Positions 1 to 12,620 of a DNA stretch of 64,000 nucleotides are shown here, piece by piece (within the stretch, counting starts at the first letter, position 1; the number at the start of each line of letters is the position of its first letter). A program made the translations under genes and the position numbers. Under the pieces are notes generated by a model. The model was not told the origin of the DNA. It saw only the letters and a program-made list of their open reading frames with translations, and did no database searches. Source of the DNA: Helopsaltes ochotensis (Eukaryota > Chordata > Aves > Passeriformes > Locustellidae); assembly GCA_013400155.1 (NCBI GenBank), contig VXBM01000280.1, positions 787,581 to 851,580 of the forward strand, in the 5' to 3' direction.

Positions 1-3000
1 CCATCCCTTAGCTAAGGTCAAGTCCCAAGCACCTCTTAGGGCATCAGCACTTCCACCTTCAGATTTCTACTGACCTGTTGGCTTGTAAAGAACAATTTCT
101 GAGATTTTAATAGCATTTTTGAGTTAGATTTTCCCCTAATGGGTAATAAAGTAATTGCTAAATTCTTACCTGATTATTTCAACCTGGGGCATGGAGAAGT
201 CTGCTCTTAGCAGATTGCATTCAGGCAGTTGAGCTGTTTTCAACATAGCACATAATTTTAGCACCTACATTCAGAACAATGTTCTACTAAAGGTCTTTAG
301 TACTTCAAGGTATTTTTCTCTTTTATTACTATTTTGTTTATGCATTCTCTTTCTCTGTGATGCTTTTATTTCTAGGTAGCTTCAGACTAGAACAATTGAA
401 AGATTTTTCATATAATTTTCATTTAAGGAAGCAGCAAGAACTCCCATTATATGTTTATCATTTTTCATTAACAGAAATATAAAATATATGAATATATATT
501 CATGTTCATTAAATTTAATGGCTTGTCTGGTCCTTGATGACAGCAAATGATAGGAGGATAAAACATCAGTAACTTTCAGCATTTAACTATTGTAATGCCC
601 AGGTGGAGCTTCATATTAACAATACCCTAGTTAGCTTTTATTTTTCTTTGCACCTTTTAACATGCTGTAATACAATGAGCACCATTCCCATATGCTGATT
701 TCTAACCAAACAATGAAAGAAAAACAACAGGAAAAGAAATTTAGAGAAAGGGAAAATATTTTGTCTGCTATCTACTTCAATTTCTTCAAGAAGCTTCTGG
801 AGAATAATCACAAATAAATGACACTTTAGGAAAAAACTTTCTTAGCCACCTTGAATTCCTCTATGATTCTTAGCATTCCTAATACTGAAGTATAATGAAG
901 ATACGCAGAGATTTAGCACTGAGCCATACTGCTAGACTATGTTCTTAGTTGAAATGGGAGCCAAAAAGATTTATGTTGCAGAAGATCAGCAAGCCAAATG
1001 AAAAAGCAGTGAGAAAATAAAAGCAAACGTTACTGTCATTAATAAATTTATCATTTGTAGAAACATTAGTGGTTATGAACATGATAAGATGACTTGCCAT
1101 AGAAGGCTCTCCATCCCAGAAAACATTCAAAGAGATTTAGTCAAAAGCACAAGGAGAATGAGGATGGCAGCATCCCTTGCTGAAAAGCAGTTGTGGTACA
1201 ATTGTATCAACAGCTCCTGGCAGTTTGGTTTCACAGTCCACCAGCTACTGACCTTGCTTGCTATCTTGCCTTCAGCAGGAAAGCCAATGTGCTGATTTTC
1301 CCCTTGACTCTTCTGCTGACTATGTGGTTAAGCAGTCTCTCTCTGGCTTCCTTTCTTCTCATGAACCAAATTTCCTGTCTTTCCTGCTTAAAAGACCAAA
1401 TTATTCTGTCCATTCTTGCTGTCATACAGCACCTCCAAAAGAGATCAATCTGCTCAAAGGATGAATCTGCCATCAGTATTGCTGTACAGTTTAAAGAATT
1501 ATTATGGCATTAAACCCTAACGCCAGCTTGATTTTTATTTTCCCTTAAACAGATGGTAGTGCATCGATCTGTAAAATTTCACTGCAACAAAATTGACATT
1601 CTGTTTAAAGTTTCTATTCCTCACGTGAATCAATGAAATGTAGGAATGCTGCACTGGAGGAATATTCTTTGCAAATGGCTATGCATTTGTAACTTATCCA
1701 AAGCAAGGGCTCTTGATAATGACCCCCAATTTTCAAGAGTTTGAATCATGAAGTGTCACTAGAAAGAAATTTTATGTGCAAATAAATCAGGACAATTACA
1801 GGAGGAAACAAACAGGATTAATGGCTGAAGACTCAGCACAGCAAGTGCACGTTAAGTATTTCACAAAGACTTTCTACTGATTTGCAACTCAAATATCCTT
1901 TACAGTCTTTGTGATTCACTTTCACAGTTTCTCACAGAGGTGTTTTTTTTTTTTTTTTTAATAATCCTGTGCACCACTTAGAGCACTCATAAGAAGAAGT
2001 GTGGGGAGAATTTTTTTGTCCATATAAAATTCTTGCTCCCAGTCAGAGGTACATGGAGAAGTACAATTATGAAATGGGACTGGATGCAAAACATATGTTG
2101 ATTAATAAAATTGAACTAGAAAGAGTGTACCACTCAAAAGGAAGGAAGTATGTGAAGTCTGCCTACAGTCCAGTCTCAGAACCTCTGCACTGAGGTGATG
2201 CCACCAGACCTGGTTCCCAGCTGCCATTTTATGCACATCTTTGCCATCAGGTTTGTACCAAAAAACCGTCAAGTTTGTGGGGCCATGCCACAGGGCTGCA
2301 ATGACATCCCAAGCTCTTGCACTGTCTCACCACTGATGGGTAAAACAAAGCAAGGCCAGTGGGGTTTTGTACAGATTTCAGTCTTTCACAGAGGCTGTTC
2401 TGACCTGACAATGTTTGGAAAAATTCCCTTAACAAGCTTCTGCCCACACATGCCAGAGCAGGATTTACTATGAGCAGGATGTATTATAGTCATGGCTGGC
2501 AAGGCTCTGTTTTCATCTGTTTAAATATATAATTCCTTTAAAAAATGAATAAGCTGTTGCCACAATAAAATACTCAGTGGGCAATAAGTGAGTCTTACTC
2601 ATCTTAAGCAAAATTGGCAGCTAAGCATAAGCACACACTTATTTGTGTGCACCGAACAAAGCTCAGCAAACATCCCAGTGTGCCTTGAAAGATGTTCTAA
2701 GCCCCAAATTCTGGTGGTGTTGCCAGTAGCCTCTATCACCCATGTTTAGGAGAAAATTCAGTGTCTGAACGGTAGCACTTAGTGTGTTGCAGATCCACCA
2801 GGCTACATAAAGGTGACACAGTGTCATGCTCCACTACATGGCTGGCTCACAACACCACCGCATGGGAATTTTCATGGAAAAGAAGTGTGGAGACAAACCT
2901 CGAACAGAGCAAGTGCAGAAACCCAAAAACTGTTCATTCCAATGGATTGTTGCCAGCGTGACTGGCTAGACAGACACACACTGAAACTTGAAGGAAAAGT

Positions 3001-6000
3001 TGAGAAATAGAAAGTACCTGGACATGAGCAGAAGAGACTGTTGAACCACCACAAATACATACTGTGTTTGAGTAAAGTATGTATTAAAGTGTTTTTAGGG
3101 GAACAGGCAACAAGCCATAGCCACGAAGTCATAGCCTGAAGTTCCCCTACACCTAATCACATGAGGACACACCACCTTTTACGGACGGTGATTCATGAAG
3201 CCAACAAGCACAATCCCCTTGCCCCAACTGTAGGATGGACATCAGGGTGCCTCCTGTGATCAGCACTTGACCTGCCCTCCATGCTGCACATGGGCAAGAG
3301 CTTTAGCAAAAACATTACCTTTTCACCTTTTCTGTAGTCTTAAAGTTCCAGATGGAGCAGGAACTTTCATGTGCCTTCTTTTGGAGTTCAGGCTGCTGGA
3401 TGCCCTGACATAGCTGTGCCACCAGCTGTGTTCCTGCCTGGCCCTGCTCCCTACATCTCCCCACTCCCACTCTCCATAGCCTTTTTGTCTCTGCCTTGGC
3501 CTACCAGCCACATAAGATCACAGCACAGACTCAAAAGCTGGACACCTGCTGGGGAGCCTTAAAAGCATTCATTACACATTTATAACTCTGCTCTGCTGCA
3601 GCTGCTGGTGTGGCTGTACCTCTGGGATGGATGGGGATAGAGCAAACAATATTGTAGCAGGGAGAGGTGGCACAGGGCTTTGTGGAGCCGACTGCCAGCA
3701 GATAAGCATTAGTTCTGCTCAGTTACTTTTTTTATGACTACCTTCAGACATGTTCGAGTATTTCTTGTGGCCACTGACCCCAACAAACAAGGGGTTTTTG
3801 TCTGGCTCCAAACTTTTTGAATGCAATTGAAAAAAAAAAAGCCCCAACAAACTACACCACATGTTATTTCACTTCTGGTATGGTATTCAGGCCTTCAGTC
3901 CCTCCTGGGAACCAAGCCTCTTGTAAATATGATTATGATAAATATTTCAGTTGTATGGTATGCGGTCCATTACACACAGCCTTGCGTGACCAGGGACCAA
4001 GGCTGACAGGGCAGATAGGGCCGGCAGCTCTCCCAGGCGACTGCCCAAACAGGACTGAGTGCTGCTGCCGGCTGGTGCTCAAACAGAAAGGAACAAAGCA
4101 CTTTGGGCAGCTCAGTAAACCCAAATCCCATATTCAATTATGGGCAGAGAATGTCTGTTTTGAGTGAAACTCTCAAAATAGCTTAGTTTACTTTTCTAAG
4201 TGAGAAAGCTTTGGAAATGTGTTGTTTTTGTTGCCTTACAGCCTGGGATAAATGCTGCTCTCCTCCCTTCACTGCCCTTGGAAAGCTGATTTTCAGCTGA
4301 GATTCACTTTGCCAGCTAATGAAGGAGGCTGCATTAAATGGCAACAGCAACAACAGGATACAGATGGTGCATTACCACGCCCCTGGAGAGCAGCCAGGAG
4401 GGATCCCACTCATCCTCATCTGCACCCAGAGAGCAGAGAATCGCTCTTTGCCCTGAGGGTCTCCTTTTACAGGCATGATCCCACAGGGACACCCTGCTCA
4501 CTTATATTCAGCTCTCCTTCTTGACAGCTGTAACACACAGAGAAGTTGCCATGGATGTTTTACCAAAGGAGCTTTGGTATGGGTAGACCTTGGAAACCTA
4601 ATCTCCCTTGAGGACAAATGCACACATATATTTGTCACTGAGTTTGTGTAGGGCATCAGGAACTGCTTATTTCTCTTAATTCATGCTTTACATTGACTAA
4701 TTGAAAAAATAGGTGTTGCTGTAGTCCTACAGCAAAGAAACCCACTGAAAACAGTTGGGAAACTAGAAACAGATCTTTTATTACTGCACTGAAAATATTC
4801 TAGATGTGTGTCCAAAATGCTGACCTAACAGGCTTGTGGTGTAGTATAACCCATCTCTTGTATTAATGTGCCCTGTACCCTTGCTAAAATGCTAGCAAGC
4901 ACCAAGCTGGTTGAAAGTGCTTCTCCAAGCGGGAAGGAGGGGTTGTCAGCCAGTCCCATGTGTGATTTACAGAGCAGCACTTGGGAGATGTGGAGCTGCC
5001 CTCAGTGTGCTGCTGAGAGGGCCTGGGGCAGCAGCTGGCACGCTGATGCTCAGCATCACCCCAGCAAATCCCTGGGGCCAAGCCCAGACATGCTCTGCCA
5101 ACAGCCTCTCCCGTGGGACCCTCACAGCCTGGAAAAGGCACAGATAGGGGAGATAAATCACCCAGATGTGCTTTATGGGGTCATGTGCACCAGCCGTAGC
5201 TAGAGGATTCACATGTGTGAAGAAGGAGCAGGAACTTGGGAAGAAGGGTGTCACTAGAAAGAAAATTCAGAAGATGGGGAACCTGTGACAGCTTTCTGAC
5301 TAATATCACAGCTGTGGGAACTGAGGAATGACAGGAGCTTTTCAACTGTATTTTCAGGTGCACTCTAACCCTGAGTTCCACTCCTCATGCTTGGAGTTTG
5401 CTGGTGCAGATCCTGATCACTCCTGACTTGCCTCTGGGATGTTGCCAGATGTGGAAAGCACTGGAAGAGCAGGAAATCTGAATGGACAATGCCCAGGGAA
5501 GCACGGGTGATGCTGGTGCTGCACACAGGGAATGAGAAATGGAGGCTAACAGGAGAGGCTGCTAAGGAGTGGGATAGGCAGCATCAGTGAAAAGAGTGGA
5601 GTGGCAGTCACAAGTCCTTTCTATACCCTCCCACCTTTATTCTTTTCTTCTGGACACTTTTGCCAGCATTAGGGCTGTGTATTTGGCCACTGTAATTAGC
5701 AACAGCCTTGTATTTCTACATAGGTTTCCCTGATGGGAAGTGATGGTTTATATATTATTGCAGAAAGGCAATGAGACTCGGATTCCCCCTGAATAAATAT
5801 TATTATTACTGTTGTTATTATTTATTATCTATTCAATGCACTTTCAGTGTAATTCCTATATTTCAAAAAAGGAAGCACACAGATGGGAAAGGGACAGACA
5901 ATCCATGGTAAATACCTGGCAAGTGCTGGGAAAAAAAGTCACGGTGCAGTGACTCTTGCAGTAAGCCTTGCCAGAGGGAGTACTTGCCATGAAAACACAA

Positions 6001-7689
6001 AAGTTAAAAACAAATATGTAGCAACAAAGCAAGATTTAATTAAATGAAAATACAGAGAAAGTAAAAGAAAAGCTGAATTCTGGCACCTAAACAAAAGCAT
6101 GAAGAAAAATTTAAGATGAAAACATCACTGTAATTAAAAGGTGACAGAAAAGTGACTAAACATGGTTAAGAAAAGGAGTTATCCACTCAAGAACAAAAAG
6201 TTTTGGGGAAAATTTGGCTTGCTTATGCTTGCTGGAGGCGCTGTAGATAGTGGCTCTGTATGTTTATGTCTGCTCTCCAGAAATAGTGTTATTGTAAGAT
6301 TATTTTGCTAATCATATGAGATTCCATAATCTGTTTTTGCTAGACATAGTACAGCAACTGTGATGATATCAGGCAGTCATGATTTGATTGTGATGTTTAA
6401 ATGTTCTCAAAAGCATGGGACTTCAACTGTGTAACAGCAAACTCAGAGCATCTGTGGTGAAATAATCTTGTGGAAAATGCAGTTCAAACTGCTAAAAGCA
6501 TGCTTTAAAATTCAAGCTAGTACTTGGCACTGTTAAATTACAACATGGCACCCTAGAAACTGGCACTGCAACTTGAAAATAGATTCTCACTCACTGAAGT
6601 GTTATTTAATAGAAATCTTTATATCAGAAAGGTTAAAAAATTTTCACAGTCAGGGGATGTTATGTACATCTGTGTAAGGTATTGTGTAAAACATGGCCCA
6701 AGAGACAGTGTCCTCTTTTGAAGTGATTCTTTTGACTCCACTGGGTACCTTACAAAACAGGGGTATCTTGTGAGAAAATGGGAAGCCTCAAGACCTTTGC
6801 TGGAGATGTGCCCTGGACCTAAGTTCTAAAATGGACCTTCATACTAAGGGGTAAGTTCTAGCTACATCAGTGAAGAGGCCTGAGCAGAGCCCTGTGGAAA
6901 CAAGCATCTCTCCTCTCCTTTTCCTTCAGCTCTTCAAAGCAACTTGGAAGCTGATCTTTAAATGTGTAATCATGTCAGTCATAATTGTATGGGCATCTTC
7001 CTCTGTGTGGCTCCTGCATGTAACTGCATGTAAACACACTTTGGTATGGGAGCAAGATTAGAAATGATGCTGTGTAGGCATGGGGATCCAAACTGAGACT
7101 CTGCACTTTTCAAGGTGCCCCTCTCCCTCCTGCCCTGCATGTTATTGGAGTTATTTAGTGGCAAAAAACTGAGCAGGTTGGTTTTCAGGTGGAAATTACT
7201 AAGGTTTAGTGCACTTTAGTACATTCCTTTCTGATATTAAAGGTGCCAATTTAAGTCATGCTTTTCATTTAGAGCAGTTCAAGTAAATTTTCTCCTGTCT
7301 CTGCTAGCATCTTCAGTCAGCTATATTCGTGTTGTTCTTGACTTTGTTATCATCTTCCCTGCCCATCACCCTCCTGCTGAGCACAGTTACAGGCTGGTAA
7401 GGTCACTGGTCCTGATGCTTAGCATGAAATAACATCTACCTCTTTGAGTATTGCTGCACAACAACTTCTTGGTGCTTGCATTTTCTATGTTAAAGCAGCA
7501 GGAAGCTGAATTAATGCAAGTCTCTCAATTCTCAGTGCAGCACAGGTGGATACATGATGTCACCCGCCAAGGGCACCAAGGTATGTTCCTCACACCTTCC
7601 TATCTGTTACACTGCTTGTTTGATATTAGAGGCACCAGGAGTGTGCGAGTAAAACACTAAAAGTATTTTCAGTCTAGGTGAACTGGAGG
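1..7689. other. Intergenic, no gene recognised
   Basis: AT-rich sequence with only short open frames (up to about 116 codons) and none of recognisable content. The T17 run and a modestly GC-richer patch at about 4,870-5,140 are the only local departures. The segment at about 4,250-4,350 (GCTGATTTTCAGCTGAGATT and following) has the look of conserved non-coding DNA, but that cannot be tested here. No RNA gene or mobile element was recognised. Confidence 0.6.
1943..1959 (+). repeat. T17 homopolymer
   Basis: Seventeen T after CACAGAGGTG, followed by AATAATCC. It could be a retroposon remnant in reverse, but no body is recognisable beside it. Confidence 0.9.
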
Positions 7690-7851
7690 CAATGCCAAGG
7701 GATGCTCCATCCCTGGAAATGTTCAAGATCAGGGATGGGGCCCTGAGCAACTTGATCTAGTGGCTGGTATCCCAGGTAAGGGTGTAGGGGGTGGCACTAG
7801 ATGATCTTCTCTAGGATCCCTTCCAATACCAGCAATTCTGTGATTCTGGGA
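7690..7851 (+). mobile_element. CR1 retrotransposon 3' end fragment
   Basis: The sequence from CTCCATCCCTGGAAATGTTC through GATGATCTTCTCTAGGATCC to the terminal ATTCTGTGATTCTGGGA is the familiar end of CR1: the last codons of ORF2, a short 3' UTR and the terminal 8-bp-type repeat. It is strongly 5' truncated, as is usual for CR1. No target-site duplication is evident, as expected for this family. Confidence 0.9.
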
Positions 7852-10800
7852 TTAAAAAAATGCAAGAGGGGTAAATTGAGTCCCGTTTTCTGATAGAAAA
7901 GATATTGCCCTTGTATTTCTAAAAAGTGTAGCCAAATAATTGTATTCCTGGCTCAATTTAATGATTAAATGATCCAGAACAGGAATTTTGTCCAAACACG
8001 TCTCTTCCCCTCAGTTCTTTTTGAGGAAGGCTTAGGTGTAACTGACTGACTGTCTGGAAGTTATTTATAAACCAGCAGGTTCATATTTGGGAGTTTGAGA
8101 GTAACTTGCCTTCTGTCAGCTGAAGAAGAAAAGTACTCCCTTTGTAGCTCATGCTCTATTTGTTTCTAATCAGTCAAAAAAAGACAAGATTAAAGGCTTG
8201 GGGTACAGTCATTAATTTTATGGAAAGCTGTTAAAACTTCAGTAGTAGAAATTACAAAGAATGTGAGTCTTGAGAAAGGAGTAAAAATATGAAAAAACAG
8301 GGAAGCTCTTTCTACAGGGCAACTTTGAAGATTTTACCCTTGAGAATAGTACCTATATTATTAGGGTGATTTGAAGAGAATGAACCAGAAACTGAGATGC
8401 TGGGGTCTAGCTGCTTAAGTATGTTTTGTTCAAATTCAAATGCCATTGTACTACAAAGCTGTCTATTTCTGCAGGATGTTTAAGGCTACCCAGAATCTTC
8501 TGACTGATAGAAGGTTACAGTGAGCTTGTGCTTCCTGCAAGGAATATTCCCTAATTCCTCTGCCTTGATGTTTCTTACTAGTGAATATCTGAAGCTGGAG
8601 AGATTCTTGAATCCCCTTTTAAGTCAGCAGGGAATTGGGATCTTTAAATGTATCCGCAGATTAGAGCCCATTGCTGTTAGGTTCAGGTCATTTGATATCC
8701 CTGGCACCTGCAGATATGCACTCAGCAGTACGGATCCGCTCTGACAAGCAATCCATAGAGCAGGCAGCTTCTCCAAGCTTTCACAGGCTTTTCACATGGA
8801 ATTATGGAAATATGCAGATATTCAGGCTGCAGATATTCACACTTGTTAGTGCTGTGGTTGGGAAGAGCCACAATGGTTTCTGTCCTTGTTTTGGTGCTCC
8901 TGTTTCAATTTTTATTCATCTTCATTGTCTCTTTTCCAAATACTTTTTAATTGTCAGAAGTTCATATTTCACCCTTTTTTTTTTTTAAGTTTTCAGCCAC
9001 TCTAATGCTAGGTATCTGAATACTCAATGCTCACATTTATGTTTATCTTGGGCTTCAGAATACTTTTTTTAGCTAAGCAAGGAAGATTTTAACTGCAGTC
9101 ATTTGTCAACCTATTTGTAGGAAAGTAGAAATATAACAAGTTATACCCTATCTGTATCTATAATTTTGACTTACTTTAGAAATACTTGCATTTGCACTAG
9201 TGTGTGTTAAGCAGGTCATAAATGCAGAGCTGTAGCAGGGAAGTGAAAGGAGAAGAAAGAGGCTGTAGAAGGGCAGGATCTCAAGGGTTTCCCTGTGGCT
9301 GTGGTACTGCTCCTCATCTACCTTTATTGGAGTGACTGGATGCCCTGTGTCAATGGGGCCCCAAATTGTGGGGCTGCTCCCCAACACACCGTGTGAGAAC
9401 ATGGCTTTCCTTCCTGCGTGGCATGCCTGGATGGAGAGGCAAGGTAAAGAGCTCTACCTCACTTCTCTCCTTCATATGGAAACATCTCTATCCTTGTAAA
9501 TAGAACCATTCTAAATTTTCTGTAGTAAAATGCTAAAAATTAGATTCTCTTTATATTCAGGGTAATCGCATGATACTTCCTGAGAGTCCAAAATTTAATG
9601 TGGCTTATTTTTCTTTCTCATGTTTAGGAAGAGGCACATTATGTACATTGCAATAAAATGTAGCCATACAAAAGCAATCAAATTCTGAGTGTCAGGATAG
9701 GTGAAAAATATTCATAGTCTAGGATGATAGGAAAATGATATTTGTTACCAAAAAATGATGTCTGGTACTAGATTAAATATGAAAGAAAATACTAGATCAC
9801 AAATCCTTAAAATAAGAATTTATTCTTTCTGTGGGGAAAAAAAGTCCATTATCAGAAAAATAATAAAACCTGATGCAAGTCTGAGAATTACTATGTATTC
9901 TTCTACTGTATGTAAAACTGACAGAGGAGCAATTTCTAAGCCTCTGGTGAATGATCCTTTCTGACCTTCTGAAATGTTTCTCTTCTGAATAAACATTAGA
10001 AACTGTAGATAATTTATGAGAATTAGGATATATTGCCCAAGGTGCACTCATGAGTGATTAAATGATCTCTGTAAACTGATTTGCCATGCATCTGACTTGT
10101 GTGTGGGAGTAAGTAAATGGCTCGGTGCACTGATAATGGGACTACGTTTTTATTACAAATTCTGTTGGAATTGAAACAGGCTGCATTTACACAGATACCA
10201 AAGGCTTTTAAACAAATTCCAGACAGAAACCAGGTCTTACCCTAGTACGTGTCCTAACTACTAAGCATCAGTATTTTTCTGTTATGCTGCCTAAAACTTT
10301 CCTTCTAGTTAATGAGTCTTTTGGCTCCTTTGGGTAGTTAAATTCTGTACTAGAGACAGACAGCTCCAGAAAGACCTCCCATGTATAAGTGAGGGGGAAA
10401 AAAAAAAGCCCACAGTCATCAATACAGATTACTCTGTTAAAGTGAAGTGCCTCTAGAGAAAAAAAAAAAATCTGTGCACGTGGGATGCTGAGCTCAAAAC
10501 TGGCAGTTGCAGCTTCAGGAGGTGATGCTGAAGGTGCTGGTTCTGTGGAACCACAGGCAGCTGTGTGAGTGCTGGGTGTTGGGAGTATGGTGGGAGTAGG
10601 CTGAATACTGGCCGGGTTTTCCCTATCAGTATCCCATACCTCAGCTGTGCTTACTTACTGTTAAACAAGCAGACACAACCTTCCAGCACTGTTGTTGAAC
10701 AATAGGATATGCTAGAGGGTTGCAAAATCTTTATTTCCTATAACCCGTAGATTTCCTTGTATCCAGATGGCAGTTTGCTTAGCATCATGTCTGTATAGAA

Positions 10801-11941
10801 TCCCTGGGTGGTGAGACACCAGCTTGCCATTGGGTGTCATGTGTTGACCTAGGCTTCTAATACAGCTTGCAAACCCCACTGCATAATTGTGAGCCTGAAC
10901 ATTAGACTAGTTATAGTTATAGTTATAGTTATAGTTATAGTTATAGTGACTAACTCCTAGGTGCCCATATTCTTTCTGGCTACATTTCTTCATACTGGCA
11001 ACATTCAGTGCTATAAGCATGGTCAGTTTTGTATTCCTCAGTCTTGTATCTTGCAGAGAGGTTTCCAGATGCTTATTGGGGTGTTTAATGTGATGGCTGG
11101 ATGGTTTTACTGTGTTTTTGGTAAAGGGCTGAAACCCTGACTGTGCACTGAGACTGAACTTTTCCTTTCAGACAAATTCTCTTCTGTACTTTCATAGTTG
11201 GACTAAAATTCTGTGTTCACATAAAATTTAATGCTTCTGGCATGTAGATTGGAGTGAAGAGGAGGAGTGGTTTTAAATAATTACTCCTGTGTGTTTTCTG
11301 TAGCAATGTGGACAATTAGTCATATGCCATGTTTGTCATATTTCACAGTCACAAATATAAAAAGATTGAACTATTCATTAATAAAAAAATTGAATTCTTT
11401 GAAGTTTTTTTAATAGAAATCTGGAAAGATAACATTTATTCCCAAGAAATTAGGATTGAAAATATATGCATCATTTAAAGTTCCTGTCAAATGATTTCTT
11501 GCCTAATTGGCTGTAAAACATTAAATGAGTGTTCTACATTCAGCCTTCAGTAACAAAGCAGAACATGCATACTCTGTATTATGAATAATATGCAATAAAT
11601 AATTATATATTATCTATATTATGCATATTCCATTATGCATAACATGTATAAACTATATTAAGACAATCTATTATAACTGTATATCCGGATTATAGATACA
11701 TCTTCTTTCATTCAATACAGAACAGTTTTGTATACTTACGTGAATCTTCTTATTTCAGCAGCAGAGCAACACTTTCCCTAGGTTTACAGGAGGATATAAA
11801 AATATCAGCATGTCTAAATTTGTATATATTTCATATCAGTTCCAAGAAATGTCTATCCTTATTTATACAGATATATACAGAGATCTGCGGAACATTAGGT
11901 ACTTAGGCAACACTCCCTTTCTGGTTAGAACTTTATCTGAT
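7852..11941. other. Intergenic between two CR1 fragments
   Basis: No gene seen. It contains (TTATAG)6 at 10,911 and a very AT-rich, self-complementary stretch at about 11,575-11,660 with repeated ATGCAT/ATTATG words. Short A runs near 10,390 and 10,460 are simple sequence. Confidence 0.6.
10911..10946. repeat. Hexanucleotide repeat (TTATAG)6
   Basis: Six perfect TTATAG units in a row, preceded by a partial TAG. It is not the vertebrate telomeric hexamer. A perfect array of this length is probably polymorphic. Confidence 0.97.
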
Positions 11942-12620
11942 GAATCATAGAATTATAGAACATCCTGAGTCAGAAGGGACCCACAAGGATCATCATGTCC
12001 ACCTTTTGGCCTTGCACAGGACAGCCTCAAGAATCACACTGTGTGCTGAGTTTGACCAATGACTGTGTTGTCTTCCAGATGTTTTTCCGTATCTCCCAGA
12101 ATAATCTTCTCCCTAATTTTACAAGACACCGAAGTGAGACTGACAGGCTTGCAGTTACCAGGCTCAACTTTCTTGCCCTTCTTGAAAACTGTGACAAGAT
12201 TTGTCAGCTTTCAGTCAACAGATCTTTCCAGATTCCCAAAACTATTCAAAAATCATTGAGAAGAGGTCTGGCAATGACTCAGACAGGTCTTTGAGTACCC
12301 CGGGATGAATACAATCAGGCCCCATAAACTCACAGAGATCCAGCTGGAGCAGCAAATCCCACAAGTTCAGGGTTGACTGGGTGTTTATCATTCTTGCAGT
12401 CATGGTCTTGCTCCTTGAGGATCCCTTGAGCCAGTCATCAATGTTGATGACTGAGGCAGAGAAAGAATTTGATATCTCTGCTCTGTGTCCCTGTTTGTGA
12501 GATGACCATCCTCATCAAGTAAAAGGGCAATGTTTTTTCTGGTCTGTAATTTGCCATTAATATATTTTAAAAACACTGAGTTGGATATCTGACATCTTAA
12601 ACTCTTCTTTTTCCTTGCCT
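11942..12620 (-). mobile_element. CR1 fragment, internally deleted (RT start joined to 3' tail)
   Basis: Positions 11,942-12,040 are the reverse complement of a CR1 3' tail (CATAGAATTATAGAA, then the GGAAGGGACCC / AAGGATCAT region). Positions from about 12,050 to 12,620 are antisense to the N-terminal part of the CR1 reverse transcriptase: frames corresponding to a GPDGIHP-like motif, an IFKKG-like motif and a GNYRPVSL-like motif can be followed through several substitutions. The RT C-terminal region that should lie between these two parts is missing. Stops and indels make it non-functional. Confidence 0.8.

Noticed and set aside
11575..11660. AT-rich self-complementary stretch considered as an origin or cruciform
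   Set aside because: The ATGCAT/TATTAT words are typical of low-complexity AT DNA; no defined long palindrome was found.
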